From: Pyropia yezoensis
Lineage: Eukaryota; Rhodophyta; Bangiophyceae; Bangiales; Bangiaceae
Length of the DNA stretch: 64,000 nucleotides
Direction of reading: 5' to 3'
NCBI GenBank assembly: GCA_009829735.1
Contig: CM020620.1
Location: forward strand, 1,674,001 to 1,738,000
This document shows positions 1 to 10,861 of this stretch, piece by piece. Numbering within the stretch: position 1 is the first letter of the stretch; every line of letters starts with the position of its first letter. The notes under the pieces are model-generated. The model did no database searches. It was not told where the DNA came from and was given only the letters and a program-made list of their open reading frames with translations. The position numbers were made by a program, and so were the translations under genes.

Positions 1-1598
1 CTGGGGGCAGAACACCGACACGGGGCGGTGCAGCCGCCGCAGTCATCTGGCCAGCTGGCTGTTAGCAGCCCAGCTCACGCCCAGTGAGGGGACGTTTGGG
101 TCAGAGCGGGTGCATCTTATTCGTTGAAAAGCCCTGGAGCATGCACAAAGAGAGCCGAATAGTACGCTGGACAGAGACACAAACGGGCACCTGGGTCGAG
201 ACTGGCAGAGAAGAATAACGACCGCCATACACCATCTCTTGGGGTGGGGGGACCCAGAGGTCCACAAGAAGCCCATCTGAACTGGACGTGCGCAAATCTG
301 CGGAGCTTTGCTCCTGTATTTTCTCAGAATGGTCATACAAGTGCATGCGTTTTATACTCAAAATCGCACAGTTTGGACCACATTCGTCGACTATTCATCG
401 CCCAATCACATAGAACCGTACCACATTCGTCGACCATTCATCACCTAACCACAAGGCGTCGCTGGAGAGCAAGCGGCTGAGCGCTACATATTCAAGCTTC
501 AACCGGGCGACCCGACAGTTGACCAATCAGCGCCCCTACAGTATTGGCGTCACGCTGAGAGCGATTGTGAGCCACGAATTGCCCTTCATGCTGGCCACAT
601 CGTATATCTAGAGCTTCGCTAAACATCGTATAGAGCTTCGCTAGATAATGAAGCTTGTGCGTGAAGACGCGTTGGCATCGGTGCACAAGTACTTACCTTG
701 CATGTGCGGACCCTGTGCACATGTAGGAGACAATGCAAACTGAAATGTAAATCATGTTTCGTCTGATCTACGAAATCCAACTGTGAACGAGGGCAATAAT
801 ACAAGCTCGACGACGGCAGATCTGGGCTACCGAGAGCGGCTGCCCTGCAGGGCCAGCTGGGGTCGTGGATCCTTGCGGTCCCGTTACGCCTCGGGCGGCG
901 GACCCGCCCGCCGTTGCACTCTGTCCGCACCCACAGGTGGCCACCCGTGGGGCACCCCGCCGCCGCACGCTCACCCGTCGCGGCGTTGCGGGCGTCGCGC
1001 ATTGACGCGGACTGCCGGCCGCGGGGGCTGGGGCGGGGTCCGGGGGGCTCCTCCCCCGTCGCGAGTTGCAGCGGCTGACGAACTTGGCCTGACGGGGAAC
1101 GCTGGGTCCCACCGCGCGATGCGCCGCGGGCGGCCTGCGTCGGCTGCACCGCCGGGGGTCTGCCGCGGTACAGCCGACGCGGAGCGCGGAGGCGGCCGCC
1201 GCCGAGACTGGCCGCCACCGGCGCACCGGGACAGCGCGGCTGCAGCAGGGGCCGAGGTTGCCGCAGCCCGCCGGTGAGGAGCCGAGGAGTCCACGTTCCA
1301 CCGCCTCTCCCCGCCGCCAATGTGCTCGGCCCAGACGCAGGAGTATCTGCACGGCTCCCAGATAGAAAATGACGGCTTGGCATCGTCCAGCCCTTCAGTG
1401 CCCGTGACGACGTTCCCCACAGGTGCTGCCCCCATTCCGCGGTCGTCGTCAACTGGGACTCTCTCGGTCCGCCCCTGCCCACTTGTCCAAGACACCAGCT
1501 GTTCATCTCGGCACGCCCTGCACCTCCTCCCCCCCGCCCCCCCTCACTCTCTCTCTGTGTTTTTTCTTTGTCATTGCTCCCTCGCCGTGACCTCTACC
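1..1598. other. 5' flank without a supported gene
   Basis: I see no convincing gene here. The first 750 bases have moderate GC and contain short direct repeats (377-399 with 420-442, and a partial repeat near 599-645). From about 840 the sequence becomes very GC-rich with open frames on both strands and no recognisable domain. The 100 bases before 1599 are C/T-rich, as expected just upstream of a start codon in this genome. Confidence 0.5.
377..442. repeat. 23-bp direct repeat pair
   Basis: Positions 377-399 and 420-442 are the same 23-mer with one C/T difference, starting ACCACATTCGTCGA. The two copies are 43 bases apart. The function is unknown. They could be paired regulatory sites or a footprint of an old duplication. 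Confidence 0.7.
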
Positions 1599-2247
1599 AT
1601 GGCCACCGTCGCCGGTCCGCTGGCCTCGTGGACGCCCGTCACCCCCGACAGGGGCGTCACCAAGCGCACCATCCGGCCCCCGACAGGTCCGCCCCCCCCC
1701 CCCGACAGCCCCCTGTCGCCCGTAACCATCCACTACACCATCCGCGCCACCCCCACCATCGGGACACCCGCCCCCGTGACCCCCCGCCCCCCGTCCTCCT
1801 TCTCTTCCTCTTCCGCCTCCTCCCCCTCCTCCGCCGCCAGTCCCGCCTCGGCGGCGGTGCCATACGGGGAGGTGCTCGAGGACAGCCGCGCCTGCCGCCG
1901 CCGCCGCGGGTGGCCGCTGACGGTCACCCCCGGCGCGGCGGCGGTGCTGCCCGGCCTCGAGGCCCTGGCGGGGAGCCTCGGCCGGGGGGAGGTGGCGCTC
2001 GGCCTCATCGCCCCCTCCTGGGCCCACGGTGCCACCGCCGCGTCGCGGCGACGGCGGCCGGCCCTTGCCGCCCACCCTGCTGGTGACGGTGGAGCGGGTG
2101 GAGGAGGGGCCGACGCCAACGCCGGGGGGAGGGGACCGCAGCGGGTGGGAGGCGGGCCCACCGACGCCCACCGTCCGCGTGGGCGGTCGGGCCACCCGTG
2201 GGTGGGCCCCCGCCGACGGCCGTGGTGCCAGTCAGGGGCCGGTAGCA

Positions 2248-2315
<68 letters not shown>

Positions 2316-2592
2316 CACGGATGGCAGAGCTGCGGCCAAGCCGTCGTGGCCCCTGCGGGTGGCGCTCGACGGGGTACTTGGCGGCGGGTGCGACGACAAC
2401 GTCGACGGGGCGGCAAGCGTGTCGGACGTGACGTCAGAGGGCGCGTCCGAGCGGGTGGACCCGTCTGACGATGACGCGGACCTGGCGAGCCCGCTAAAGG
2501 AGTTGCAGCGGGCCTCGTTCCCGCAGACGCCATCCCTGGGCGCCCACCGGGGGCCTCTGCGTTTGCCCGCTGCGGGGGGGAGCCCCGTGTGA
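1599..2592 (+). CDS. FKBP-type peptidyl-prolyl isomerase-like protein (frameshifted)
   Basis: The ATG at 1599 sits in a good context (ACCATGG) after a pyrimidine-rich leader. The first about 145 codons give a GVTKR...G-P motif, VTIHYTI, VLEDSR, PLTV...VLPGLEALAGSLGRGE and ALGLIAPSWAHG. These follow the order of an FKBP domain (GV.K..L.PG.G, V.VHY.G, FDSSR, V.G.EE.L..M..GE, PE.AYG). The last FKBP strand, LLVTVERVE, lies in another frame (2080-2110), so a one-base shift or small intron is needed near 2030-2045. The downstream frame then runs through a poly-Ala tract and an acidic Ser-rich tail to the TGA ending at 2592. The active-site aromatic residues look poorly conserved, so catalytic activity is uncertain. 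The family assignment is inference from motif order. Confidence 0.45.
2246..2314 (+). repeat. (GGC)n trinucleotide tract
   Basis: About 69 bases of nearly pure GGC/GCG repeat lie inside the FKBP-like gene. In the frame used for the C-terminal part it encodes about 22 alanines. In the other frame it would be poly-Gly. It is a likely site of length polymorphism and assembly error. Confidence 0.9.
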
Positions 2593-2924
2593 AGCGACTG
2601 CAAGCTGGAAAGCATTCACCGGGTGGGCGGGGGGTAGAGGCAGAAAGGAAGAAACAGGCAAGCTCGTTTTCGTTCTCGCTTGCGCGTCTGCCCGCGACAG
2701 TCGACTGAAGTTGGGAGGGTGTCGCCCTGGCCGTCACGACGGCGCTGCTGGGGGTGTGCCCCTCGGTGGCGGCGGCCGCCGCGGCCGTGGCGCGCCTAAA
2801 CACGTCCGCCACCCCCACTGACGGCGGGGGCGGCGGGGACGCCAAGACGCGCCTCCCTCTCCCACCGACGGCAGCGGCGGCGGCGACGGGGGCCTACCGC
2901 CCGACGACGGTGGGGGCGGCGGGG

Positions 2925-3947
2925 GCGCGCCCTACCCGGGGGGCCGCCTCAGCTCTGGCCTGCAGGCCAGTGCTTGTCCCCCGACGAGTGGCGGGGCGCC
3001 ACCCTTCTCGGAGTTCCGCGACTACCGCTCCTGCGTCCGCCATGCCCACGCCGCCGCTGGCGGGACCACCATCCTGTCTATGGCCAACGTGGCCGACCAC
3101 CCGGTGGACGGCGGACAACCCCCATGGGGCTGCGTTCCATTGCCAAGACTTACACCCTCCCCCGTGCCGTTCAAGGGGGGTGTCAACCGGTGAGTGCCCC
3201 CCACGGGGGGCGATGGGCGTGGCCGTCAAAGGGGTGTTTCTGTACGGGCGGGAGGACGGGGGACGACGGGATTGCCGTGTCGGGTGCGCGGCGGCGTCCT
3301 GGTCGGTTGTGCGAGTACGGTCCGTGGGGGGGTGGGAGGGCAACCAACGACAATGGTACGGTTGCGTGTGGGCGCCGCCGTTGGCGTGGGATGGCGGGGG
3401 GAGAAGAGGGCGGGTGTGGGAGGGATGCCGGGCGCGTGGCTGCGCGCCCGAGGCAGCACCCCCCCTTCATCGGCTCGCTGCTGGTTGTCTGCCTCACAGG
3501 CGGGCGCTCCCTCTCTTTTGCCGACGCGCCCGGCCCGCTCGTGCTCATGATTCCTACCTTGATGATTGCGCTCCCGCCCCCGCCCCACCCGCCACCCCCT
3601 CTCCGCGTCCCCTCCGCCGCAGGCCACGCGCAGCCGTCGGGCATTGGGCACTACCACCACCCCGACATTGGCTGCGCGGGCAGCGCCTCGACTGCCGACA
3701 CACTTGTGGGGTGGGCGTTTAACGGCTTCCCCCATCTACATAAGGCCAGCTGGTCCGCACCAACGCGGAGGTCGATGCGGTACTGGACGACGGCAACGCG
3801 GTCGACTCGGACGACCCCACCGGTGGCTACCGCCACCACACCCCCACCCGCGAGCGGGTGGACGAGACGCCGGCGGTCAACGCGGGGGCCAATAGTACGG
3901 ATAACTCGGCCTCTCCAGGACTGCTACCGGGGGGTCACCGGAGCTGA
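2925..3947 (+). CDS. YHYH-domain protein, at least three exons
   Basis: The YHYH family is a widespread, probably secreted family of unknown function. The first visible exon ends VPFKGGVN at 3189 and is followed by a consensus donor GTGAGT at 3190. The matching acceptor is CACAG at 3499. The next exon keeps frame and ends HDSYLDD. A short second intron of GC-AG type (about 3568-3622) then gives a cysteine followed by HAQPSGIGHYHH and LVGWAFNGF, the family's signature region. The final block, GQLVRTNAEVDAVLDDGNA...GGYRHH, matches the LVTNADLDE..G....GYHYH end of the family but lies in another frame after a CCCCC run near 3729. A base error or a further small intron is therefore likely. The 5' end is unresolved. 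A hydrophobic Ala/Val-rich stretch at 2719-2790 could be a signal peptide. Confidence 0.55.
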
Positions 3948-4751
3948 CGGGGGAGACAGTGGCCCCGACGGCGGCGCACGCCATGGCCACGCACGCCACG
4001 GCCGCGCAAGCGACGGACGCGTTCGACGAGGCCGCACCAGCGACGTCCGCACCCGCCACGGCGGTGCCCGCGCCACTGAGGCGCTTCGCCGACGCTCGGC
4101 CAGAGGTATGACTTCGTATCCCGCCTTGACCACATCACGGGAGAAGTAACCTGAACAGTTCCTCGGGGACCCGGTTGAACAGTTGAGAGCCCAAATATGG
4201 ATATGCCTACCACACGTAATCGTTCGAAATGAATCGTACGCACATTCCACTCCAAAAGCAGTTAATACAGGTGCAGTGCTTTCCAGTACCTCGTGGGACC
4301 CACCCCTTGTCACGCAGCTCCTGACCAGGTCTAATTGACCAAAAGCTTCCTGGGCCTGTTCCACACGCCGTCTTGCTGGCTGGGCCTCCCCGTCTGGCGA
4401 GCGCAGGCGTGCGTCACGCCGCCACTGCTTTCCCACGGACAGCCACAAGCGCTCCAGTGGTCGCGCCTCGGTCGGCCCCTTCTCCGAGCCGCCGAGGTCT
4501 CCTCGGTGACCTGGAGTGCGGCGCCTTGTTTGGCGCAGACCCTGCACTTCGTCTTGGCGGTGGTGCTGCTGCGTCTCCGCCCTTGGCCGTCCCTCTCCCA
4601 ACCGACGTCCTGGCTCTCGCCTTCCGCCCCCCCCTTCCCCTCCCTTCCCTCCGCCCCAACATTTTCAATTTCCACCTGTTGTACCGGGGCCGTTTCACCC
4701 CACTACCTCCGGGGCGGACCACCCTAAACGACGGGGAACCTACTCGCCACT
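3948..4751. other. intergenic, probable promoter of the RanBPM-like gene
   Basis: This is about 800 bases between the YHYH gene and the ATG at 4752. Open frames exist on both strands but show no domain and conflict with each other. The last 150 bases are C/T-rich, like the leaders of other genes in this window. Confidence 0.5.
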
Positions 4752-7019
4752 ATGCATGCGCAGGCTGACGGTGGGGAGGCCAAGCCGGCCGACACTGCCG
4801 GGAACGGGGTCGCCAACGGTGACGCCGCCGCCAACGGCGGCGGCGGCGGTGGCAGCGGTGGCGGCAGTGCCAGCCGAGGCTCCCCCCCCCCGGCGCCGCG
4901 ACTGTGTGTCCGCGGCGTATGCGGCGCCGGGGATGCGTCCATGGCCGCCGTCGCGGCGGGCGCGCCCACCCGCTGGTCCGAATCTGACAAGTGTGAGTCC
5001 ATGTCTATCTCCACCGACGGGCTGGTCGCCACGTACAATGGGATCGGCCAGGCAGACAAGGACGCGTCGGCGGTGCGCGCGGACGCACCGGTTCCAACGG
5101 CGGGCGTCGCCTTTTTCTACTACGAGATGTTCATCGAGTCGGCGGGCACGTCGGGCTTTATCGGCATTGGCCTGTCGGCTCGGGATGTGCTGCTGACGCG
5201 GCTGCCCGGATGGGAGAGCCGCTCTTGGGCCTACCACGCCGATGACGGTCACGCGTTTGCGGGCTCGGGCGTGGGCGACCACTATGGGCCTACCTACACG
5301 ACGGGTGACACGATTGGCTGTCTGTGGGACCTTACTGACGGGACCGTGACGTTTACGAAGAATGGCAAGAGCCTGGGTGAGGCGTTTAAAAATGTAACGG
5401 GGGAGCTGTACCCCACCGTTGGCATGCGAACAAAGGGGGAGGTGGCGGTGGCCAACTTTGGGGCGTCGGAGCCGGCGTGGCTGGCCCGTACGGCCCGGTC
5501 GGCGGCGGAGAACTCGGGCGACGACGAGTTGAAGTCGCTGCCCTTTGACCGCACCACACCCGGCTCCCGCCGCTACATCTTTGACATTGAGGGCTACGTG
5601 GCGCGCAAGCGGTCTGAGAAGCTGGCCGCCGCCGCCGCCACGGAGCTGCCCAAACCCCTTGAGGCGGTATCGGGGGTGGTCCTTCAGTACCTGGTCCACG
5701 CAGGGGCTCCTCGGGCGGCGGCCGCGTTTGCGGCCGCCACCGACCGGCGGGCGCTGCTGGACTCGGAGATGGCCGCCCGCGCCGAGCGGGAAAAAGCCTA
5801 CGCCGCCGTCTGTGAAGGGCGCATTGACGACGCGATGGCGACCGTGGCGGCGCGCCATCCGACGCTGCTGCCGGGCTCCCCACGTCTCACGGTGCGGCTG
5901 CTGTGCGCGAAGTTTGTCGAGCTCGTTCGGCAGGGGCGGCTGGAGGAGGCGCTTGCCTTTGCGCACATCAGCCTGGCGCCCTACCGTGACGGGGGGGCAC
6001 CACTGGGGGGAGGGTTTTTGGATCTAGGTGGCAAGCCCGGCACCCTGTCGGCGGCGGCGGCTGCCGCGGCGGCGGCAGCGTCGACGGCGGCGTCGACAGC
6101 GGCTGCCGCGTCACCCAACACGGCCGCCTTTGAGCCGCTCGCCCGCGCCCGCAGTGGCGCCAACGGTGGTAGCAGCGATGGGGGCGCCCATATTGGCTTA
6201 GCCGACATGCTCCTTGCCCCCGGTGGCCTCAGCTCGGCTGGTGTGCCTCCCCCGTTGGCGGTGCAGCCCGCCACCTCGGCGGCGGGCACCACGGATGCAG
6301 GTGCGGGCGGCGCGAGGGCGGCCCGCCCGCCAGCCTCCCGTGATGCCGCCGCCGCCACCGCCGCGGCCGGCACTGGCCGCCGCTCGACCGCCGTAGCGGT
6401 GTATGTTCCCCCCGCGGTGGCGCCGCTGGAGGTGGCATTGCCCGCCCCCTTTTACCCAGTCCCCCTGGGCGACGCCCCCATTGGTATGGTCCTCGGCGGC
6501 GCGGGCGCCGCCGTCGCGCAGGCCCACGCGCGGGAGGCGTCGGCCAAGGCCGCCGCGGCGGCCGCGACGGCCAGTGCAGCGGCGGCAGAGGCCGCCGCCG
6601 CCTCTGCACGCGCGGATGCGGTCGCTTCCGCCGCGGGCGCATGCGCCGACCTCGAAGCTGCCCTCTCCCTCCTTGCGTACGACGACCCCGCGGGGAGCCC
6701 CGCGGCGGCGGTGCTCTGCGACGCCCACCGGGCGGCGGTAGCGGCGGAGCTTCGCGACGCCCTCCTCGCCGCGCAGGCCCGCTCCTCCGCGTCGGCGCTA
6801 GAGCGGCTGGTCGCCCACGCGGCGGTGATGCTCAAGGTGCAGGCGTCGTCGGCGGTGGGCACGCTGTCGCTGGTCTCCGCCGACGACTTCATGCCTTCCG
6901 TTGGGGGTGGGTGTGGGAGGGGGGGAGGGGGGGGAGGAGGAGCCCCAGGGAGGGGGCGGTCACGAAAGAGCTCTGGTAAGGCGCCCGCGGCATGGCCCGC
7001 GGGTGCGGCGGACTTGTAA
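4752..7019 (+). CDS. RanBPM/RanBP9-like SPRY-LisH-CTLH-CRA protein
   Basis: This 755-aa protein is a likely scaffold subunit of the CTLH/GID E3 ubiquitin ligase (Gid1/RanBP9 class), acting in cytosol and nucleus. The domain order is as follows. A Gly-rich N-terminus is followed by a SPRY domain at about residues 85-240 (FFYYEMFIES, GFIGIGLS, WAYHADDGHAF, GDTIGCLWD, VTFTKNGKSLG, LYPTVGM). Next come a LisH-like helix pair at about 300-330 (LQYLVHAGAPRAAAAF), a CTLH segment at about 345-415 (IDDAMATVAARHPTLL...FVELVRQGRLEEALAF), and a CRA-like C-terminal segment at about 640-700 (LEAALSLLAYDDP, ALERLVAHAAVML). A 200-residue Ala/Gly-rich insert separates CTLH from CRA and is longer than in animal homologues. 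The ATG at 4752 is the first in frame; Met at 4940 (CCATGG) is an alternative. The frame is uninterrupted to the TAA and has no visible intron. Confidence 0.85.
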   Translation: MHAQADGGEAKPADTAGNGVANGDAAANGGGGGGSGGGSASRGSPPPAPRLCVRGVCGAGDASMAAVAAGAPTRWSESDKCESMSISTDGLVATYNGIGQADKDASAVRADAPVPTAGVAFFYYEMFIESAGTSGFIGIGLSARDVLLTRLPGWESRSWAYHADDGHAFAGSGVGDHYGPTYTTGDTIGCLWDLTDGTVTFTKNGKSLGEAFKNVTGELYPTVGMRTKGEVAVANFGASEPAWLARTARSAAENSGDDELKSLPFDRTTPGSRRYIFDIEGYVARKRSEKLAAAAATELPKPLEAVSGVVLQYLVHAGAPRAAAAFAAATDRRALLDSEMAARAEREKAYAAVCEGRIDDAMATVAARHPTLLPGSPRLTVRLLCAKFVELVRQGRLEEALAFAHISLAPYRDGGAPLGGGFLDLGGKPGTLSAAAAAAAAAASTAASTAAAASPNTAAFEPLARARSGANGGSSDGGAHIGLADMLLAPGGLSSAGVPPPLAVQPATSAAGTTDAGAGGARAARPPASRDAAAATAAAGTGRRSTAVAVYVPPAVAPLEVALPAPFYPVPLGDAPIGMVLGGAGAAVAQAHAREASAKAAAAAATASAAAAEAAAASARADAVASAAGACADLEAALSLLAYDDPAGSPAAAVLCDAHRAAVAAELRDALLAAQARSSASALERLVAHAAVMLKVQASSAVGTLSLVSADDFMPSVGGGCGRGGGGGGGAPGRGRSRKSSGKAPAAWPAGAADL

Positions 7020-9771
7020 CCCTCCCCCCCCGGTGCGGTGTGCTGCGCAAGCTGTACCGAGCGGGGTTGGGGGGGGGGTGGGGCTCGAACAGATTGAATG
7101 GGAGGAGCTGATGGAGGCGGTGGTGGAGACGGCGGTGGACAGGGAGGGGACGGTGGATGTTGGAGATGGAGCGGAGGCGGCCCGCGCGCCGCCGCTGCTG
7201 GCCAGCTACCGGCACGGCGGCGGGCCTGGCGGCGGGCAGGTCCCGCCCGCCCGTGGGCCGTGGGCATCCGTCAGCGCGTCGGCGCCGGTCCCGGCCATCG
7301 GCGCTGCATGTGTAAAGTCATAGCACTCGAGTCGTATCGCTCCGCCTCTCTTCCCCCGCCCTCGCCACGGTGGCTGCCTTGTGGCCGCCGCGGGGACGCC
7401 GTCGTTCACCCGCATGGCAGTGCTCGCTCGTCTGCGGCGGCCGTCCCGCTCCTGCTGCTCCTGGAGGCACGCTTTGGTCACGGCTCTGCCGCCGTGTGGC
7501 GCCTCCCGCCGCAGCGCCGAGCAGAAGAAATTGTACAGAGGAAAAAAAAAAGGGGGAGGGGAACCGCTGGCAAGGTGGTGGCGGCCCCGCCGCAGCGTTA
7601 CCCCCCCCTACCCCCCGCCCCGCGTCCCATGCCTATCCGCCTCCATGCCTACCAGCCCAACCTACCAAAGAGGAAGGGGGGCGCAGGCGCCGGCGCCCTC
7701 CTCCCCAACCCCCCTGCGCACCAAGCCCATGGCACTCGTCCCCCGCTCCCGCGACGCCGATGTACGGTCCCCCGCCGCTCACGGCGCCCCACCCCCCCCC
7801 CCCGCCGGCCGGTGGGCAATGCGGCGGAGGAGCTTGACGACGCGCCCCCCCCCCGCGCTCCGCCGCTTGGTGCCCTCCCCCCCGCCGCCGTCGCCGTCGC
7901 CGGCCGCCCAGTCGGCGGGGCTCATTGGCGACAGCTGGCCGAGGCTCTCCTTGGTCGGCGCCCCCCCGCCCGGGCCGGCCACACCCCCCCTTCCCCCCCC
8001 CCACCGCCGCCGCCGCCGCCACCGCCACCGCCACCGCCACCATCCCCAGCAGTCCCACCAGGTGGGGGTATCCTCCCGCCACCGCCGCCCCCACCGCCGC
8101 CCCCCCGCCCCCCCCAACCGACCGGTGGACCATCACCGGCCGCTCCCCCGCCCCCGCGCCAAACGACTCCCCGCCATGGCTGTACCGCACCGGCCGCTTG
8201 CCACTAGTGCGGCTTCCTCCGCCGTCGCCGCCGCCGCCCGTGCCCCCCCCCCCCGGGCCGCCCCCCCCCCCGGCACCACCCCCCCTCCCGGCGGTTGGGT
8301 AAAGGCGGCGAGCGAGTCTGGGGCGGCAATGCTGCTCGCGCGGAGGATGGCGCCAATGGAGACGGCCGAGCAAGCCGACGAGCGGTCGTCAGACGAGGCG
8401 GCGCCAAAGTGGAGGGGAAAGTCCCCAGGGCGGGGGAGGGCGTCGTCTAATGGGAGGGCGGGCGGGGGGGTGTCCTCCCCGACGGGGCGGTCGGGGGTAG
8501 ACATGGTTGGGCGTGGGGTGGGGGGGGAGAGAGTGGCGGGGGAGGGGAGGGGGAAGGTCAGGCTTGCAGGGGTGCAGAAGACAGCGAGTGGAGGGGTGGA
8601 ACGCGTGGGAGTAGTGTTGTACGGGGCTACGCTTACCAACGGGGAGGGAGGGAGGGCGGGGGAGGAGGAGGAGGAGGAAGGACGAAGGAGGGAGGACGAA
8701 GGATGAAGGGGGGCAAGGGGAAGGGCCGGTCGTCAGAGAAAGGGGAGACCGCGTCGGGAGGAGCAGGGCGGAAACCGACACCCCCCGCGCGGACGTTGCC
8801 GCTGCCGCCGCCACCCCCCCGCCACCCCCGCCGCCGCCACCCCCGTCCCAGCGGGCTTGACCCCCCACCGCCGCCCCGTCGGCGCGGGCAGCCACACCGA
8901 CCGACGGCGTGCCGGCAGGGCGGCCTGGCCGCCGCGGGGGGAGAGTGCCAGCCACTCGCCACGCCACACGCCGGCAGACAGAGAGGCGGGCGGGTGGGGG
9001 GGGGGAGGGGGGGGGCGACGTACGCCGTGCGCCCTGCGGGCGGCCGCCTATGGAAACCCTCCCCTCCCCCGCGTCCGGCCCACACCGGCCGTCGCGGGGA
9101 CGCGCAGAGGGTGGAGCGCCGCCCGACGGGTGTGGGGGGGAGGCGGGAGTCCCCATGAGGAGGCGGCAGGGGGGGGGGCGGGGGGGGGGGTGCGCCAGCG
9201 GCCCCCCCCCGCCACCGCCGCCGCGTCCGCGGCGTTTTCGCCCCACACCCCACTCCCACTCCCACTCCCCCCCCACCCTGGCCGTCGACGGCGGGCGCCA
9301 GCGCCTGGCATGACGGCGCCTCCCTGACCCCCCCCCCCCATCCGTCCATCCCCACGACAGGCTGTCGCGGTGGCCAGCCACCCGGCAGTGGCGGCAGCGC
9401 GGCTGCGCGGGGCAAGGGGGGGCGGGCGCGCCGCAGCCGCGTGGCGGCGGGGGTTGTGGCGTGGGCGAGCCGCGACGGCGGCGGCCAGCCACCAGAAGAG
9501 GGAGAGGGGGGGAGCGCCCAAAAAAGGGGACCGCGGTGGTGGACGGTAGGGCGGGGTCGGGGGCGGGGGGCCCTCTGCGCCGCGCCGTGCCGCCCCGCCA
9601 GTTGGTACAGTACATACTGTATGTATGTACGCCCAGGTCCGCAGGCAGCCCGCCTGTCGCCGCGACGGGCCACTCCCCCGGCGCCGCGACGGGCCACCCC
9701 CCGACGCGGGGGCAGCCTGGCGGTGCTGCCGTTGACGGCGGCGGCGGCGGCGGCGGCGGCGGCAATGGCAA

Positions 9772-9806
<35 letters not shown>

Positions 9807-10861
9807 ACGGTGGCGGCGGCGGTGACGGCGGCGGTGACGGTAGTGGCGGGCCGGGGCTGCTCCCCCACCCGCCGTCTACCAGCACAGCCGCTGGTGCTCC
9901 TAATGAGCACCCGCGGCGGGCACCCGCCGCCGCTTTCCCCCCCCCCCCGCCGCAACCAGTGTCCGCAGCGGCAAGGGCGGGGGGTGGGGGGGGGGAGCGG
10001 CGCAGCGGCGGCGGCGGTGGCGGCGGCGGCAGGTGACGCCGGGGGAAACCCCCCCGCCAACAGCCTTGGCGGCGGGGGGGGATCCGATCCGCTGCCGCAT
10101 CATGAGGGAGCCCCGCGGGGGCCCTACCTACAGTACCTATTTAAGGGATGTCGTCCCGGTGCTGTGAGCGGGGGAGCCCCCCCCGGCCGGGGGGGGGGGC
10201 AGTCCTGATCGGGTGGGAGGGGGAGAGGGGGGGGCGCGGGGGGGATAGCAGGCAGGCTTGGGAGGGTGTGTGCCGGGACGGGGCGGGGGGGGAGGAGGGG
10301 GGGCGAGCAGGGGTACCTAACGGGGGCGGGGTGGGGGGGGGAGGTGAGGTCAAGGCCGCGGCGAGCGGGTGACTGGGAGGGGAGCGACGCTACCCCGGCA
10401 TGGCGGCGGCTGTATGTATGTACATACATACCCCCCCTCTCCCTCACCCGCCGCCCAACCGCCGCGCCCCTGCCCGGCTCATGTAGGTACCCGCGGTAGG
10501 GGGGGCGGTGGGGGGGGGGGAGGACTGGGCGGGAGATGAAAAAGAGGGGGACGGGAGGAGGGGCGTGGCGGTGGCCGGTGCGGGCACCCGCACCCCCGCG
10601 GAGCGCTGCTGCGGGTGTGGCCCGCCGACTGGGGCGGGCAAGGCGCGCGGGGGAGAGGGGACAGCGGGTGCTGCAGGGGCACGGCGGGAGGGGAAGGAAA
10701 GGGGGGAGAGGGGAGCGGGTGGCGAAAGACAAAGGCGTAGAGCAACGGCGTGCGGTCCATGCCCATGCCCGAGTGCGCGCGCGCGCGCGGCGCGGAAGGG
10801 GGGGCACAGTCGTCCGTTTTGGTAAATGGTTGCGGCATCAGCGGCGGCGGCGGCGGCGCCT
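7020..10861. other. long low-complexity GC-rich intergenic region
   Basis: These 3.8 kb are dominated by G and C homopolymers and by GGC/GCC and GAGG repeats. Long open frames occur in several frames on both strands, encoding only Pro, Gly, Arg and Ala. I do not accept any of them as a gene. The only AT-containing islands are palindromes at 9610-9630 and 10412-10431. A Ser/Ala-rich minus-strand stretch at about 8210-8450 looks slightly more protein-like but has no recognisable domain. Confidence 0.6.
10412..10431. repeat. 20-bp perfect palindrome
   Basis: GTATGTATGT followed by its exact reverse complement. A related imperfect palindrome (GTACATAC...GTATGTAC) lies at 9610-9630. Both are isolated AT-rich islands inside nearly pure G/C sequence. 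Possible roles are a transcription factor site, a hairpin or a nucleosome-free element; none can be chosen from sequence. Confidence 0.7.

Noticed and set aside
7098..10060. Many long open frames on both strands (Pro/Gly/Arg/Ala-rich)
   Set aside because: They overlap in several frames, contain no domain and follow from the lack of A/T (few stop codons) in this composition.
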